This document shows positions 7,639-16,419 of a stretch of DNA of 64,000 bases, piece after piece (the stretch's first letter is position 1; each line of letters starts with the position of its first letter). The stretch spans positions 1-64,000 of the forward strand of contig NZ_AUKC01000018.1 of the NCBI RefSeq assembly GCF_000424545.1, given 5' to 3'. The DNA comes from Butyrivibrio sp. NC3005. GTDB taxonomy: Bacteria; Bacillota; Clostridia; Lachnospirales; Lachnospiraceae. Below the pieces are notes generated by a model. The model was not told where the DNA came from. It saw nothing but the letters and a program-made list of their open reading frames with translations, and did not search any database. Position numbers and translations under genes: made by a program.

Positions 7639-8994
7639 TTGGAATTTAAGAATAATAATAGAAAAAATATCGTAAATAAGACAGGGGTTGCTTCAAATAA
7701 ACCTAAGAAAAATAAGAACTTTGCAGGTAAGCTTCCAGAAAACCAAAAATCTTTAAGAAAGTTTTCTGATAATAGAAAACCTTCAGGTAAGATTCAGGAT
7801 AATAGAAAAACTGAAGGCAAATCTTTTGAAAAAGGTAAAAAAGAATCTAAAGCATTATGTCCTGTATTTAATAAATGTGGTGGCTGTCAGCTTCTTCACA
7901 TGCCGTATAACAAACAGCTTGAGTGGAAACAGAAAAGAGTGCAGGAGCTAATCGGAAACATCTGTGAGGTTGAATCGGTTATTGGAATGAAAGAGCCTGA
8001 CCATTACAGATGTAAGGTTCATCATGTCTTTGGCCATGATAGAAAAGGAAATGCTCTTCATGGAATTTATCAGGAAGGCTCCCATAAAGTTGTTCCTATT
8101 ACAACATGCCTTCTTGAAGATAGAAAAGCAGATGAGATAATCGAAACGGTACGAAGTTTGCTTAAATCATTTAAAATAAAAACATATGATGAAGACTATG
8201 GACAGGGACTTCTTAGACATGTTCTTATCAGAATAGGTAAGAATAGTGGACAGGTTATGGTGGTACTTGTTGTATCAAATCCTATTTTTCCATCAAGCAA
8301 AAACTTCGTGAAGGCACTTGTAGAGAAACATCCAGAGATAACAACAATTGTTTTGAATGTTAATGATAAGCATACAAGTATGGTGCTTGGTGATAAAGAA
8401 AAGCCTATTTATGGAAAAGGGTATATAACTGATGAAGTATGCGGAATGACTTTTAAAATTTCTCCTAAATCGTTTTATCAGGTAAATCCTGTACAGACCG
8501 AAAGACTTTATAGTAAAGCAATAGAGCTTGCAAAACTAAAAAAGACTGATGTAGTTATGGATTGTTACAGTGGTGTAGGTACTATCGGAATCATCGCATC
8601 GCCTCATGTTAAAGAAGTTATTAGCGTAGAGCTCAATAAGGATGCTGTAAAAGATGCTATCTGGAATTCTAGGGCAAATAATGCCGAAAACGTTACTTTC
8701 TATAATAACGATGCTACAAGATTTATGGCTCAAATGGCAGAAAGTAATGATAGAGTTGATGTAGTTATTATGGATCCGCCAAGAAGTGGTGCTACAGAAG
8801 AGTTTCTTAAGTCCTTGTTTGAGCTTGCTCCGGAAAGAGTATCTTATATTTCCTGCTCGCCAGATACACTTGCAAGAGATTTGAAAATTATGGTCAAGAA
8901 TGGTTATAAGGTAGAGAAAGTAGTACCGGTTGATATGTTTGCTTACACAAAGTCGATTGAAACAGTAGCGGTTTTATCTAGAATAGGTGACTAA
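7639..8994 (+). CDS. rlmCD: 23S rRNA (uracil-5-)-methyltransferase, RlmCD/RumA family
   Basis: SAM-dependent methyltransferase that makes m5U in 23S rRNA. The iron-sulfur cluster ligands Cys74, Cys80, Cys83 (CPVFNKCGGC) and Cys157 are present. So are the SAM motif VMDCYSGVGTIG, the MDPPRSG motif, and the nucleophile Cys406 in SCSPDTLARD. The open frame extends to 7618, but AAAGGTGG (7621-7628) points to TTG 7639, giving 451 residues. The first 70 residues are Lys/Asn-rich with a repeated NRK-type motif and replace the TRAM domain common in relatives; they could serve as a basic RNA-binding tail. Which uracils are modified cannot be told from sequence alone. Confidence 0.88.
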   Translation: MEFKNNNRKNIVNKTGVASNKPKKNKNFAGKLPENQKSLRKFSDNRKPSGKIQDNRKTEGKSFEKGKKESKALCPVFNKCGGCQLLHMPYNKQLEWKQKRVQELIGNICEVESVIGMKEPDHYRCKVHHVFGHDRKGNALHGIYQEGSHKVVPITTCLLEDRKADEIIETVRSLLKSFKIKTYDEDYGQGLLRHVLIRIGKNSGQVMVVLVVSNPIFPSSKNFVKALVEKHPEITTIVLNVNDKHTSMVLGDKEKPIYGKGYITDEVCGMTFKISPKSFYQVNPVQTERLYSKAIELAKLKKTDVVMDCYSGVGTIGIIASPHVKEVISVELNKDAVKDAIWNSRANNAENVTFYNNDATRFMAQMAESNDRVDVVIMDPPRSGATEEFLKSLFELAPERVSYISCSPDTLARDLKIMVKNGYKVEKVVPVDMFAYTKSIETVAVLSRIGD

Positions 8995-9344
8995 CAGAGG
9001 ATTATATAAAACATTTTTCTGATTTTGATATTGTATATTCCGCCATTATTAAAAATGTTGATTACTCTGATGTAATCAAAGATCATGTAAAAAATTTTGC
9101 GATAGAAAAAACTGTGACAAAAGTTCCTAAGTAGTATTATTCCTACTACGTAGGAGCTTTTTTGTTATGCACTTTGACTAACATTTGTGCAAAAAAGCAA
9201 TATCTGATAAGCATATAGCAACTTATGATAAGAAAGAAATGTGATGTTGCATAATAATATTGTATAAATCCTGCAACAGCAGAGCATAATGCACAAATGA
9301 ATTTCTTTTAAATCTTAAAATCTTTTTATGGGAAGGGGTATTGC
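8995..9344. other. Intergenic region with a start-less reading frame and a terminator
   Basis: No gene can be supported in 350 bp. A frame of 47 codons open from 8991 to the stop at 9132-9134 lacks any ATG, GTG or TTG start; it may be a coding remnant. A terminator lies at 9123-9163. The last 180 bp before the xylanase are AT-rich, with no promoter that I can defend. Confidence 0.6.
9123..9163 (+). terminator. Intrinsic terminator downstream of the rRNA methyltransferase
   Basis: A near-perfect 14-bp stem (GTTCCTAAGTAGTA with TACTACGTAGGAGC) with a 7-nt loop is followed by six T residues (9158-9163). Confidence 0.75.
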
Positions 9345-12300
9345 ATGCATAAGAAAAAGTTAGGTTTAACATCTTTGCTTATGGCAGAAATGTTGCTTAC
9401 TACAACTGTAGGGACAGGGGTTACAAACGTCTATGCAGCTGAAAATGAGTCAAATGTAAGCGCATCTGAATCTGAAGAAAAAGAGGAGAAGTCAGATTCA
9501 TCAGTCGAATCAGAAAGTACTAAAGAAGGGGAAGACAATCCTGAAAAGTCAAATGATGCAGGAAATGGTTCTACCAGTGAAGAAGCAGGGGGCAAATCCG
9601 GGGAGAAGGATAACGACAAGACAAGTGATAACGAAGAAAAGAAAGAAGAAAGTAATTCAGGAAGTGATAACAGCGAAGAAGCTGCTAGCAAAGAGGAGGG
9701 TGTAGAGAACAAGGACAAAGAGTCTAAAGAAAAGGATAAGGAACAAAAAGACGACGTCAAGAAGGATGAGGAAAAAGAGGATAAAAAGGAAGAAGGTAAC
9801 AAAGACGAGAAAACTATAAGATACTCGGCTGATGAGCTCGATGTAAGTTTTCGTTGGGGCAGTGAGAAAGCTGAAAATGGAGTTATGAAATTCCCAAGTC
9901 AGTATTATGAGTATCTTGTAAAGATTCCTAAGAAGTATTCTTTTAATGAAATCGAAAACATTAAAGTTAAAATGAAGGATCAGGATGGAAAGCTTTGCTT
10001 TAAGTACTATGGAACTGAGGAAAAGCCTACAAAAGAAGATAAGTCTGTAAAAGAGACTTATGATAATTTTGGTAAGGAAGAATATGACATAAATATTGAG
10101 GATGATGCTTCATTTACATATCTTGGAATTATGTCTGTAGATGAATTTGGTGAGAAGACACCGACAGAGTTTGCAACCTTGGTAGGAATAGAGATAAAAC
10201 TCAAAGATGATGTTAAGAAAGATGATGAAAATTCCAAGATTAAGCATATCATCTACACTAAGGATGATATGGAATTTATGGATACCTGGTCTAAAGAAGC
10301 ATATGATGGCGGTAATGTTTTAAAGTTTGAGAAAGACTGGCAAGAGTATTGCTTCAAATTAAAAGAACCGTTAAATGCGGAAAGAATTAACAGCATTAAG
10401 ATTAAAGTTAAAGATCAGGATGCGACTGTTGCATTTAAGCTTTATGATGAAACACAAGGTGAAGATGGTAAATATAAAGAACTCCTAGCTGAATATGGCA
10501 AAAAAGGTCAGAAGGAATATGTTCTTAACCCATCTGTAGACGGTAAGGTGACACACTTTGCTATTATGGCTATGAATAGTAACACCTATCCATGCGGAGT
10601 TACTATCGAAAGTGTAGAATTTGAATATGATACAACGCCTGTTGATGATACTGTGAAAAAAGGTGTAGAGTATGATATTCCAAATCTTAGAGATAAGATG
10701 TGCGCAGTTCTTGGTGATGACTTTATCGTAGGAACCGCAATTAGTTATCAGGAATTTGCTGATAATATGGAGATGGAACTTGTAACAAAACATTTCAATG
10801 GTGTAACTCTTGGAAATGAGCTTAAGCCTGATTCTATGCTTAGAAAAGATGCTGAGCTAGAGGATGTTACTCTTAATGGTCATACTTTCAAGTTTCCTAA
10901 GTTGAACTACGAAACTCCTGAAAGATATCTTGATTTCTTTGTAAAATGGAATAATGAGCATCCAGATAAGAAGATTCGTATAAGGGGACACGTTTTAGTA
11001 TGGCACAATCAGACTCCAGAGTTCTTTTTCCATGAAGACTATGATCTTGGTAAGCCGTTTGTAACTCCAGAAGTTATGAATCTTCGATTGGAGTATTATA
11101 TAAAGAGTGTCGCACAGCATTTCACATCCGAGGGTAGCAAATACAAGGATATGTTCTATGGATGGGATGTTGTTAATGAAGCTGTGAGTGATGGAACAGG
11201 CACTTATAGAAATGACAATGAAAACTCAAAATGGTGGGCAGTATACAAGAGCCCTGAGTTCATTAAGAATGCCTTCGTATATGCTAACAAATATATGCCA
11301 AAGTCTATTGCTCTTTTCTACAATGATTATAATGAAACAATGGAGAGTAAAACCAAGGGTATATGTCAGCTTCTTACAGATGTAAAGAATACTGAAGGGG
11401 CTAGAATTGATGGTATGGGCATGCAGGCTCATTACCAGATAACATCCAATTCTCCATCTATGGAGCAATTCAAAAAGTCTGCACGTGCATATGGCAAGAT
11501 TGTAGGACAGGTTCAGGTTACTGAGCTTGACTTCAAGGGAAGTGCCAACTCTAAAGATGAAAGACTTGCCCAGAGATATAAAGATGTTTATGACACCATT
11601 AGACGTTTGAGAAATGAAGGCTGCAATATTACAGGTATGACAATCTGGGGAGTGGTAGACAAGCATTCATGGCTTCAGACTCAGAACAGTGCAGGAGGAG
11701 GATCTACAGATAATAGCCGACAGTATCCGCTTTTGTTTGACAACAATTATAAGGCTAAAAATTCTTTCTATGCCCTTGCAGATGCAGGCGAGTTAGAGCC
11801 GGAGATAAAGAGTGTTCGTCTTGTTCAGATGCTCGAAGAAGACTATAGTGTAGGTGAAAACTATAGCTTTAATAAGGATGGCGGAAATGTTTCATTTACT
11901 CCTATGTGGAGCACTGATGGATTAAATGTAAAGGTTAAAGTTCCAGATAATTCTTTTGATAGTCAAGACTCTGTAACTTTATTTGCATCGGATTCTGATG
12001 GTATTAAGCAGGTAACTGTAAGCAGAAAAGACGCAAAAGAAGTAAACGGTGGCTATGAGGCAGAACTTAAGCTTTCTGTTAATGGAAAGTCTCTTTCTTC
12101 AAATGAAGTAAAGATGGATGTGCTGGTAAATGATAATGGCAATAAGTCAGCATTTAATGACACAACCTTTAATCAGGCAAGTAGTAACAAGTTTTTTGCA
12201 GAAACAACCGTTAAACCTCTTCTTAATGTTCAAAAGGGAAGTGTTTTAATAGACGGCAAGATTGATGATAAGGACTGGGATAAGGCAGAAGAAGTTCCAC

Positions 12301-13562
12301 TTACCATCAATGTTGGTTCAAAGGTTAGTGCCAAGGCAAAACTTTTGTGGGATGAGGAAAATCTCTATGTTCTTATGAATGTTAAAGATGATGTTCTCAA
12401 CAAGGATTCTTCACAGAATCATGAGCAAGATTCTATTGAAGTATTTATAGATGAGAATAACCATAAGACTTCTTCCTATGAAGATGATGACAAACAGTAT
12501 CGTATTAATTATGAGAACAAACAAAGTTTTAATGGTAAAAAGTGTGTAGAAGAAAATGTAAAGTCAAGCGCAGTTGTTACCAAAGATGGTTATATGATTG
12601 AGGCTGCATTCAAGTGGACTGATATTAAGCCTTCTAATGGCACTGCTGTTGGTTTGGAACTTCAGATTAATGATGCTGATGGCAGTGGTAAGCGTATTGG
12701 TACACTTAGCTGGAGTGACAAGACAGGTAATGGCTGGTCTTCAACTTCAGTATATGGAACAATTTGCCTTAAGGATGGAATTGTTATCCCTCCAGAACCT
12801 TCGAAAGATACACCTAAAGAAGATGAGAACAAGGATAAGCCGGCAAATGGTGGTGGTAATAAAACTCCATCAAAAAGTGGTAATGGTGGGAACGAATCAG
12901 GAAACAGTGGAAGTAGTTCAACATCAGGAAACATATCAACAGGAAGTGATACAACAAGAAGTACATCGACAGGCAGTACATCAACAACTTCTAACAAAGC
13001 TGCGGCTGCTAAAAAGAATACTACAACTGTAAGTAAAGCATCTGCAAATGCACCTGCAAACAATGGAGAAGTACTTGGTGTAAGAAAGAGCGGCGATTCA
13101 GATTCTGTATACAAAAATACTGGAAAGGTTTCTTCTAGGAATACAAAGAAGAGTTCTAAAACAGGTAAAAAGACAAGAATAAACGCAAGGAAGAATTCTT
13201 CTAAGGTTACACTGGCGGAAAATAAGACTACAGAAGAAGTAAAAGAAGTTACAGAAGAAGAAAACCTTGAAGTGGCTGTTAATGAAGAAGATACGAACAA
13301 GGAGGAAGTAAACGAATCTGCATCTTCTGAGAATGAAAATGCTGAAGAAACAAAGAAATATGAAACAAGTGCTGATACATCTTCTGAAACTTCAAAGGAC
13401 GATGCGAAAGAAAATGTAGAAGAAAAGAAACCTGAAGATGAAAACGCAGCAAAGGAAAATGAAAAGTCAAGTGTTCCTGTAGCACCAATCGCAGGAGGAA
13501 CCGGTGCTGTAGCACTTGTAGCTATTATTTCAGCTATTCTTAAAAAGAAAGGTATTTTTTAA
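9345..13562 (+). CDS. Giant envelope-anchored GH10 endo-xylanase with CBM9 modules
   Basis: Secreted endo-1,4-beta-xylanase of 1405 residues. A signal peptide (about 1-33, VYAA) is followed by a charged low-complexity stretch (34-156). Two copies of an unrecognised module of about 130 residues come next (157-292 and 299-435), sharing an IKVKxKDQD core. The GH10 barrel covers about 438-815, with acid/base Glu612 (WDVVNEA) and nucleophile Glu727 (VTELDF). A degenerate CBM9-like part follows (about 816-955), then a complete CBM9 (about 966-1143). The tail is a Ser/Thr/Gly linker, a Lys-rich and then a Glu-rich segment, and one C-terminal membrane helix ending in KKKGIF. It therefore stays on the cell surface without an LPXTG signal. 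GGGAAGGGG precedes the ATG. Role: attack on plant xylan. Confidence 0.95.
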   Translation: MHKKKLGLTSLLMAEMLLTTTVGTGVTNVYAAENESNVSASESEEKEEKSDSSVESESTKEGEDNPEKSNDAGNGSTSEEAGGKSGEKDNDKTSDNEEKKEESNSGSDNSEEAASKEEGVENKDKESKEKDKEQKDDVKKDEEKEDKKEEGNKDEKTIRYSADELDVSFRWGSEKAENGVMKFPSQYYEYLVKIPKKYSFNEIENIKVKMKDQDGKLCFKYYGTEEKPTKEDKSVKETYDNFGKEEYDINIEDDASFTYLGIMSVDEFGEKTPTEFATLVGIEIKLKDDVKKDDENSKIKHIIYTKDDMEFMDTWSKEAYDGGNVLKFEKDWQEYCFKLKEPLNAERINSIKIKVKDQDATVAFKLYDETQGEDGKYKELLAEYGKKGQKEYVLNPSVDGKVTHFAIMAMNSNTYPCGVTIESVEFEYDTTPVDDTVKKGVEYDIPNLRDKMCAVLGDDFIVGTAISYQEFADNMEMELVTKHFNGVTLGNELKPDSMLRKDAELEDVTLNGHTFKFPKLNYETPERYLDFFVKWNNEHPDKKIRIRGHVLVWHNQTPEFFFHEDYDLGKPFVTPEVMNLRLEYYIKSVAQHFTSEGSKYKDMFYGWDVVNEAVSDGTGTYRNDNENSKWWAVYKSPEFIKNAFVYANKYMPKSIALFYNDYNETMESKTKGICQLLTDVKNTEGARIDGMGMQAHYQITSNSPSMEQFKKSARAYGKIVGQVQVTELDFKGSANSKDERLAQRYKDVYDTIRRLRNEGCNITGMTIWGVVDKHSWLQTQNSAGGGSTDNSRQYPLLFDNNYKAKNSFYALADAGELEPEIKSVRLVQMLEEDYSVGENYSFNKDGGNVSFTPMWSTDGLNVKVKVPDNSFDSQDSVTLFASDSDGIKQVTVSRKDAKEVNGGYEAELKLSVNGKSLSSNEVKMDVLVNDNGNKSAFNDTTFNQASSNKFFAETTVKPLLNVQKGSVLIDGKIDDKDWDKAEEVPLTINVGSKVSAKAKLLWDEENLYVLMNVKDDVLNKDSSQNHEQDSIEVFIDENNHKTSSYEDDDKQYRINYENKQSFNGKKCVEENVKSSAVVTKDGYMIEAAFKWTDIKPSNGTAVGLELQINDADGSGKRIGTLSWSDKTGNGWSSTSVYGTICLKDGIVIPPEPSKDTPKEDENKDKPANGGGNKTPSKSGNGGNESGNSGSSSTSGNISTGSDTTRSTSTGSTSTTSNKAAAAKKNTTTVSKASANAPANNGEVLGVRKSGDSDSVYKNTGKVSSRNTKKSSKTGKKTRINARKNSSKVTLAENKTTEEVKEVTEEENLEVAVNEEDTNKEEVNESASSENENAEETKKYETSADTSSETSKDDAKENVEEKKPEDENAAKENEKSSVPVAPIAGGTGAVALVAIISAILKKKGIF

Positions 13563-13587
13563 ACTTTCTTTAGAAAACCAAAAATGA

Positions 13588-13610
13588 TATAATAGTTTCA
13601 TAATATGGAA
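13588..13610 (+). promoter_or_regulatory. Promoter -10 and operator of the iclR gene
   Basis: A perfect TATAAT (13588-13593) has only a weak -35 upstream. The half-sites TTTCA (13596-13600) and TGGAA (13606-13610) lie 5 bp apart across the predicted start of transcription. The same TTTCA-N5-TGAAA layout occurs before the aldolase gene (14551-14565), which points to autoregulation. Confidence 0.6.
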
Positions 13611-13655
13611 GTATATTTTATTAATACACTTAACTTATGGAAGGAAAAAATCATT

Positions 13656-14444
13656 TTGGCTAATGAAAAGATAAAAAAGGCTGATAAAAATCCTATTCAG
13701 GTAGCTGACAGGCTTTTTAAAACTTTAGAGTTTCTTGCTTCTAGAAAAGAGTCAGGACTTATGGAAGTTGCAAGCGCAATGAAGCTTAATAAAAGTACTG
13801 CTCATAGAATTCTGACTTCACTTGAATATATGGGTTATGTGAAACAGAGTAAAGAGAATGGAAAATATTTTCTTACGATGAAGATTGTGGAGCTATCTGG
13901 GCTTGTCATGAGCAGAGTTGACATAATAGGTATGGTTAGACCGCACTTGGAGAAGCTTATGGAAACAACAGGTGAGACGGTTCATTTTGTTAAAAGAGAC
14001 GGAAATGAAGCAATCTACATCGATAAGGTTGAATCACATCAGAACTCTATTCAAATGATTTCACACATTGGAAGTAGAATTCCGCTTTATTGTTCAGGTG
14101 TAGGAAAAGCTATGGCAGCGACTTTTAGCAATGAAGAAGTAAGAGATGTGTGGAAGAGCAGCAGGATAGTCAAGCTGACTCCTCATACTATAACCGATTA
14201 CATGGATTTTGAAGAGGTTCTCGACAGGATTAGAAAGCTTGGATATGCAATGGACGATGAAGAAAACGAATTAGGTGTAAGGTGCATTGCAACAGATTTG
14301 TCTTCGAATGGAAAAAGTGCAGAATATGCATTTAGCATTTCTGCACCCGTTTCGAGGATGGATGAGAAAAGAATTAGTAAGCTCTCTGAATATATGCAGA
14401 GAACAAGGCAGGATATATTAAAAGATATAGGTGGACTATTATAA
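13656..14444 (+). CDS. IclR family transcriptional regulator, KdgR-like
   Basis: Repressor-type regulator with an N-terminal winged helix (about residues 12-75; MEVASAMKLNKSTAHRILTSLE) and a C-terminal effector-binding IclR domain (about 85-255). I start it at TTG 13656 (262 residues). The ATG at 13605 would sit about 5 nt after the predicted transcription start without a ribosome site, whereas GGAAGG (13639-13644) serves the TTG. It lies directly upstream of KDPG aldolase and KDG kinase genes. Operator half-sites of the KdgR type occur at both promoters. The likely effector is 2-keto-3-deoxygluconate or a related pectin or uronate breakdown product; this is inference. Confidence 0.87.
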   Translation: MANEKIKKADKNPIQVADRLFKTLEFLASRKESGLMEVASAMKLNKSTAHRILTSLEYMGYVKQSKENGKYFLTMKIVELSGLVMSRVDIIGMVRPHLEKLMETTGETVHFVKRDGNEAIYIDKVESHQNSIQMISHIGSRIPLYCSGVGKAMAATFSNEEVRDVWKSSRIVKLTPHTITDYMDFEEVLDRIRKLGYAMDDEENELGVRCIATDLSSNGKSAEYAFSISAPVSRMDEKRISKLSEYMQRTRQDILKDIGGLL

Positions 14445-14447
14445 ACA

Positions 14448-14488
14448 CAAAAAACTCCTTACTGATAATCATCGGTGGGGAGTTTTTG
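14448..14488 (+). terminator. Intrinsic terminator after iclR
   Basis: An A-rich/T-rich stem (CAAAAAACTCC with GGAGTTTTTG) closes over a loop of about 20 nt. The A and T arms would let it work on both strands. It separates the regulator from the strong promoter of the aldolase. Confidence 0.7.
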
Positions 14489-14490
14489 TA

Positions 14491-14518
14491 TTGACATCAT
14501 TAATTAAAGTAATATAAT
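14491..14518 (+). promoter_or_regulatory. Consensus sigma-A promoter of eda-kdgK
   Basis: A perfect TTGACA (14491-14496), a 16-bp spacer and a perfect TATAAT (14513-14518). Transcription should start near 14525. A promoter this strong next to three operator half-sites fits repression by the adjacent IclR regulator. Confidence 0.85.
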
Positions 14519-14540
14519 TAATAACAGTTATACCATAATA

Positions 14541-14565
14541 TGAAATATAGTTTCACAATATGAAA
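14541..14565 (+). promoter_or_regulatory. KdgR-like operator with three half-sites
   Basis: TGAAA (14541-14545), TTTCA (14551-14555) and TGAAA (14561-14565) are each separated by 5 bp. The first pair matches the known enterobacterial KdgR box layout TGAAA-N5-TTTCA; the second pair is the layout seen before the iclR gene. The site lies about 16 bp after the predicted transcription start and overlaps the upstream in-frame ATG at 14560. Confidence 0.75.
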
Positions 14566-14580
14566 CTAAAAGGAGAATGT

Positions 14581-15219
14581 ATGAACGCAGTACTTGAAAA
14601 GTTTGAGAAGATTGGTATTATTCCTGTTGTAGTTTTAGATGATGCAAAAGATGCAAAGAAGCTTGGAGAAGCTCTTATGAAGGGCGGACTTCCGGCAGCT
14701 GAGGTGACATTCCGTACAGAGGCAGCAGAAGAGTCTATTAGAATTATGTCTGAGAATTTCCCTGATATGCTTGTTGGTGCAGGAACTGTACTTACAACAG
14801 AACAGGTTGATAGAGCAGTTAATGCTGGGGCAAAGTTTATCGTAAGTCCTGGATTTAATCCTAAAGTTGTTAAATATTGTATCGAAAAGAATATTCCGGT
14901 AACACCTGGTACACAGACACCTTCTGAAATGGAACAGGCTATTGAGATGGGTCTGGACGTAGTGAAGTTCTTCCCGGCAGAGCCTGCTGGTGGTCTTAAG
15001 ATGATCAAGGCAGTCTCTGCTCCTTATACAATGCTTAAATTCATGCCTACAGGTGGAATTAGTGCAGATAATGTAAGAGAATATCTTAAGTTTAACAAGA
15101 TTCTTGCATGCGGCGGAAGCTGGATGGTTAAGAAGGATATGATTGTTAATGGTGAGTTTGACAAGATTGAGGAGCTTGTTGCACAGGCTGCTGCAATAGT
15201 TAAAGAAGTTCGCGGATAA
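14581..15219 (+). CDS. eda: KDPG/KHG aldolase (2-dehydro-3-deoxyphosphogluconate aldolase)
   Basis: Cytosolic class I aldolase that splits 2-keto-3-deoxy-6-phosphogluconate into pyruvate and glyceraldehyde 3-phosphate, the last step of uronate and pectin catabolism. The Schiff-base lysine is Lys129 in VVKFFPAE, with the upstream active-site AEVTFRT and GAGTVL motifs and the phosphate-binding MPTGGI loop. The 212-residue length is standard. The start is ATG 14581, because AAAAGGAG (14567-14574) is correctly spaced for it; the upstream ATG at 14560 lies inside the operator. It is followed after 44 bp by KDG kinase, which supplies its substrate, so the two form an operon. Confidence 0.95.
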   Translation: MNAVLEKFEKIGIIPVVVLDDAKDAKKLGEALMKGGLPAAEVTFRTEAAEESIRIMSENFPDMLVGAGTVLTTEQVDRAVNAGAKFIVSPGFNPKVVKYCIEKNIPVTPGTQTPSEMEQAIEMGLDVVKFFPAEPAGGLKMIKAVSAPYTMLKFMPTGGISADNVREYLKFNKILACGGSWMVKKDMIVNGEFDKIEELVAQAAAIVKEVRG

Positions 15220-15263
15220 AATAATAGTTATTTGTAATAAAAAGGCAAAATTGGAGAAGGAAT

Positions 15264-16367
15264 ATGAAAGTTGAACTTAATTTAAGAGCAAAAGAAGATT
15301 GCAAATTTGATGCAGTATCATTGGGAGAGGTTATGCTTCGCCTTGATCCAGGCGAAGGCAGAATCAGAACTGCAAGAAGTTTCAGAGCCTGGGAAGGCGG
15401 CGGAGAATATAATGTTATAAGAGGTCTTCATAAGTGTTTTGGTATGGATACAGCCGTTATTACATCTTTTGCAGATAATGAAATCGGTAAGCTTATGAAA
15501 GACTTCATTGAACAGGGCGGTGTTGACACTTCTCTTATCAACTGGAAGAAGACAGATGGAATCGGAAGAATTTGCCGTAATGGTCTTAATTTTACAGAAA
15601 GAGGATTTGGCATTCGTGGTGCAGTAGGCTGTTCGGATAGAGCAAATACTGCAATTTCTCAGGCAAAGCCAGAGGACTTTGACTTTGATTATATTTTTGG
15701 TGAGCTTGGTGTTCGTTGGCTTCATACAGGCGGAATCTATGCAGCTTTGTCCGAGCAGGCAAGTGAGACTGTTGTAGAAGCTATTAAGACTGCAAAGAAA
15801 TACGGAACAATTGTGTCTTACGATCTTAACTATCGTCCATCTATGTGGAGCGCAATCGGCGGACAGACAAAAGCTCAGGAAGTTAACAGAGAAATCGCAA
15901 AGTATGTTGATGTCATGATTGGTAATGAAGAAGACTTTACAGCATGCCTTGGTTTTAAGATTGAAGGTAATGATGAGAATTTAAAGAGTCTTAACATCGA
16001 TGGATATAAGAAGATGATTAATGAAGCAGCAAAGACATATCCTAATTTCAAGGTTGTTGCTACAACACTTCGTACAGTTAAGACAGCTACAGTTAATGAT
16101 TGGAAGGCAATGTGCTGGGCAGGTGGAGAAATCTTTATGTCTAACGAGTATCCAGGCCTTGAGATCATGGATAGAGTAGGTGGCGGTGATTCATTCGCAT
16201 CTGGTCTTGTATATGGTCTTATGACAACAGCCAATCCTCAGATGGCTGTAGATTATGGAGCAGCTCACGGAGCACTTGCAATGACAACACCTGGGGACAC
16301 TTCTATGGCATCCAAGGAAGAAGTTGAAGCTATTATGGGCGGTGCTGGAGCAAGAGTTAAGAGATAA
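15264..16367 (+). CDS. kdgK: 2-keto-3-deoxygluconate kinase (PfkB family)
   Basis: Sugar kinase of the PfkB/ribokinase family. It phosphorylates KDG to KDPG, the substrate of the aldolase encoded just upstream. The second PfkB signature, GGGDSFASG, holds the catalytic base Asp309. The sugar-side motif is GEVMLRLDPGEGRIRTA near the N-terminus, and DLNYRPSMW (about residues 190-198) is characteristic of KDG kinases. At 367 residues it is slightly longer than many relatives. The assignment to KDG rather than another ketose acid rests on family resemblance plus the eda neighbour. No clear terminator follows. Confidence 0.92.
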   Translation: MKVELNLRAKEDCKFDAVSLGEVMLRLDPGEGRIRTARSFRAWEGGGEYNVIRGLHKCFGMDTAVITSFADNEIGKLMKDFIEQGGVDTSLINWKKTDGIGRICRNGLNFTERGFGIRGAVGCSDRANTAISQAKPEDFDFDYIFGELGVRWLHTGGIYAALSEQASETVVEAIKTAKKYGTIVSYDLNYRPSMWSAIGGQTKAQEVNREIAKYVDVMIGNEEDFTACLGFKIEGNDENLKSLNIDGYKKMINEAAKTYPNFKVVATTLRTVKTATVNDWKAMCWAGGEIFMSNEYPGLEIMDRVGGGDSFASGLVYGLMTTANPQMAVDYGAAHGALAMTTPGDTSMASKEEVEAIMGGAGARVKR

Positions 16368-16419
16368 AAAACAAATCTTTAGTTTAGATAAATTTTATAT
16401 ATTTCATCTTTATTAAAGC

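Noticed and set aside
9431-9802. 123-codon Ser/Leu-rich frame on the minus strand
   Set aside because: Antisense shadow of the acidic Glu/Lys/Ser repeat region of the xylanase.
12662-13300. 212-codon frame on the minus strand inside the xylanase
   Set aside because: It is the mirror of the low-complexity Ser/Lys/Glu-rich tail and its composition follows from that codon bias.
13605-13655. ATG start of the iclR gene 17 codons upstream
   Set aside because: It would begin a few bases after the predicted transcription start with no ribosome site; TTG 13656 has GGAAGG upstream.
14560-14580. ATG 14560 as start of the aldolase
   Set aside because: It lies in the operator, and the ribosome site at 14567-14574 can only serve ATG 14581.
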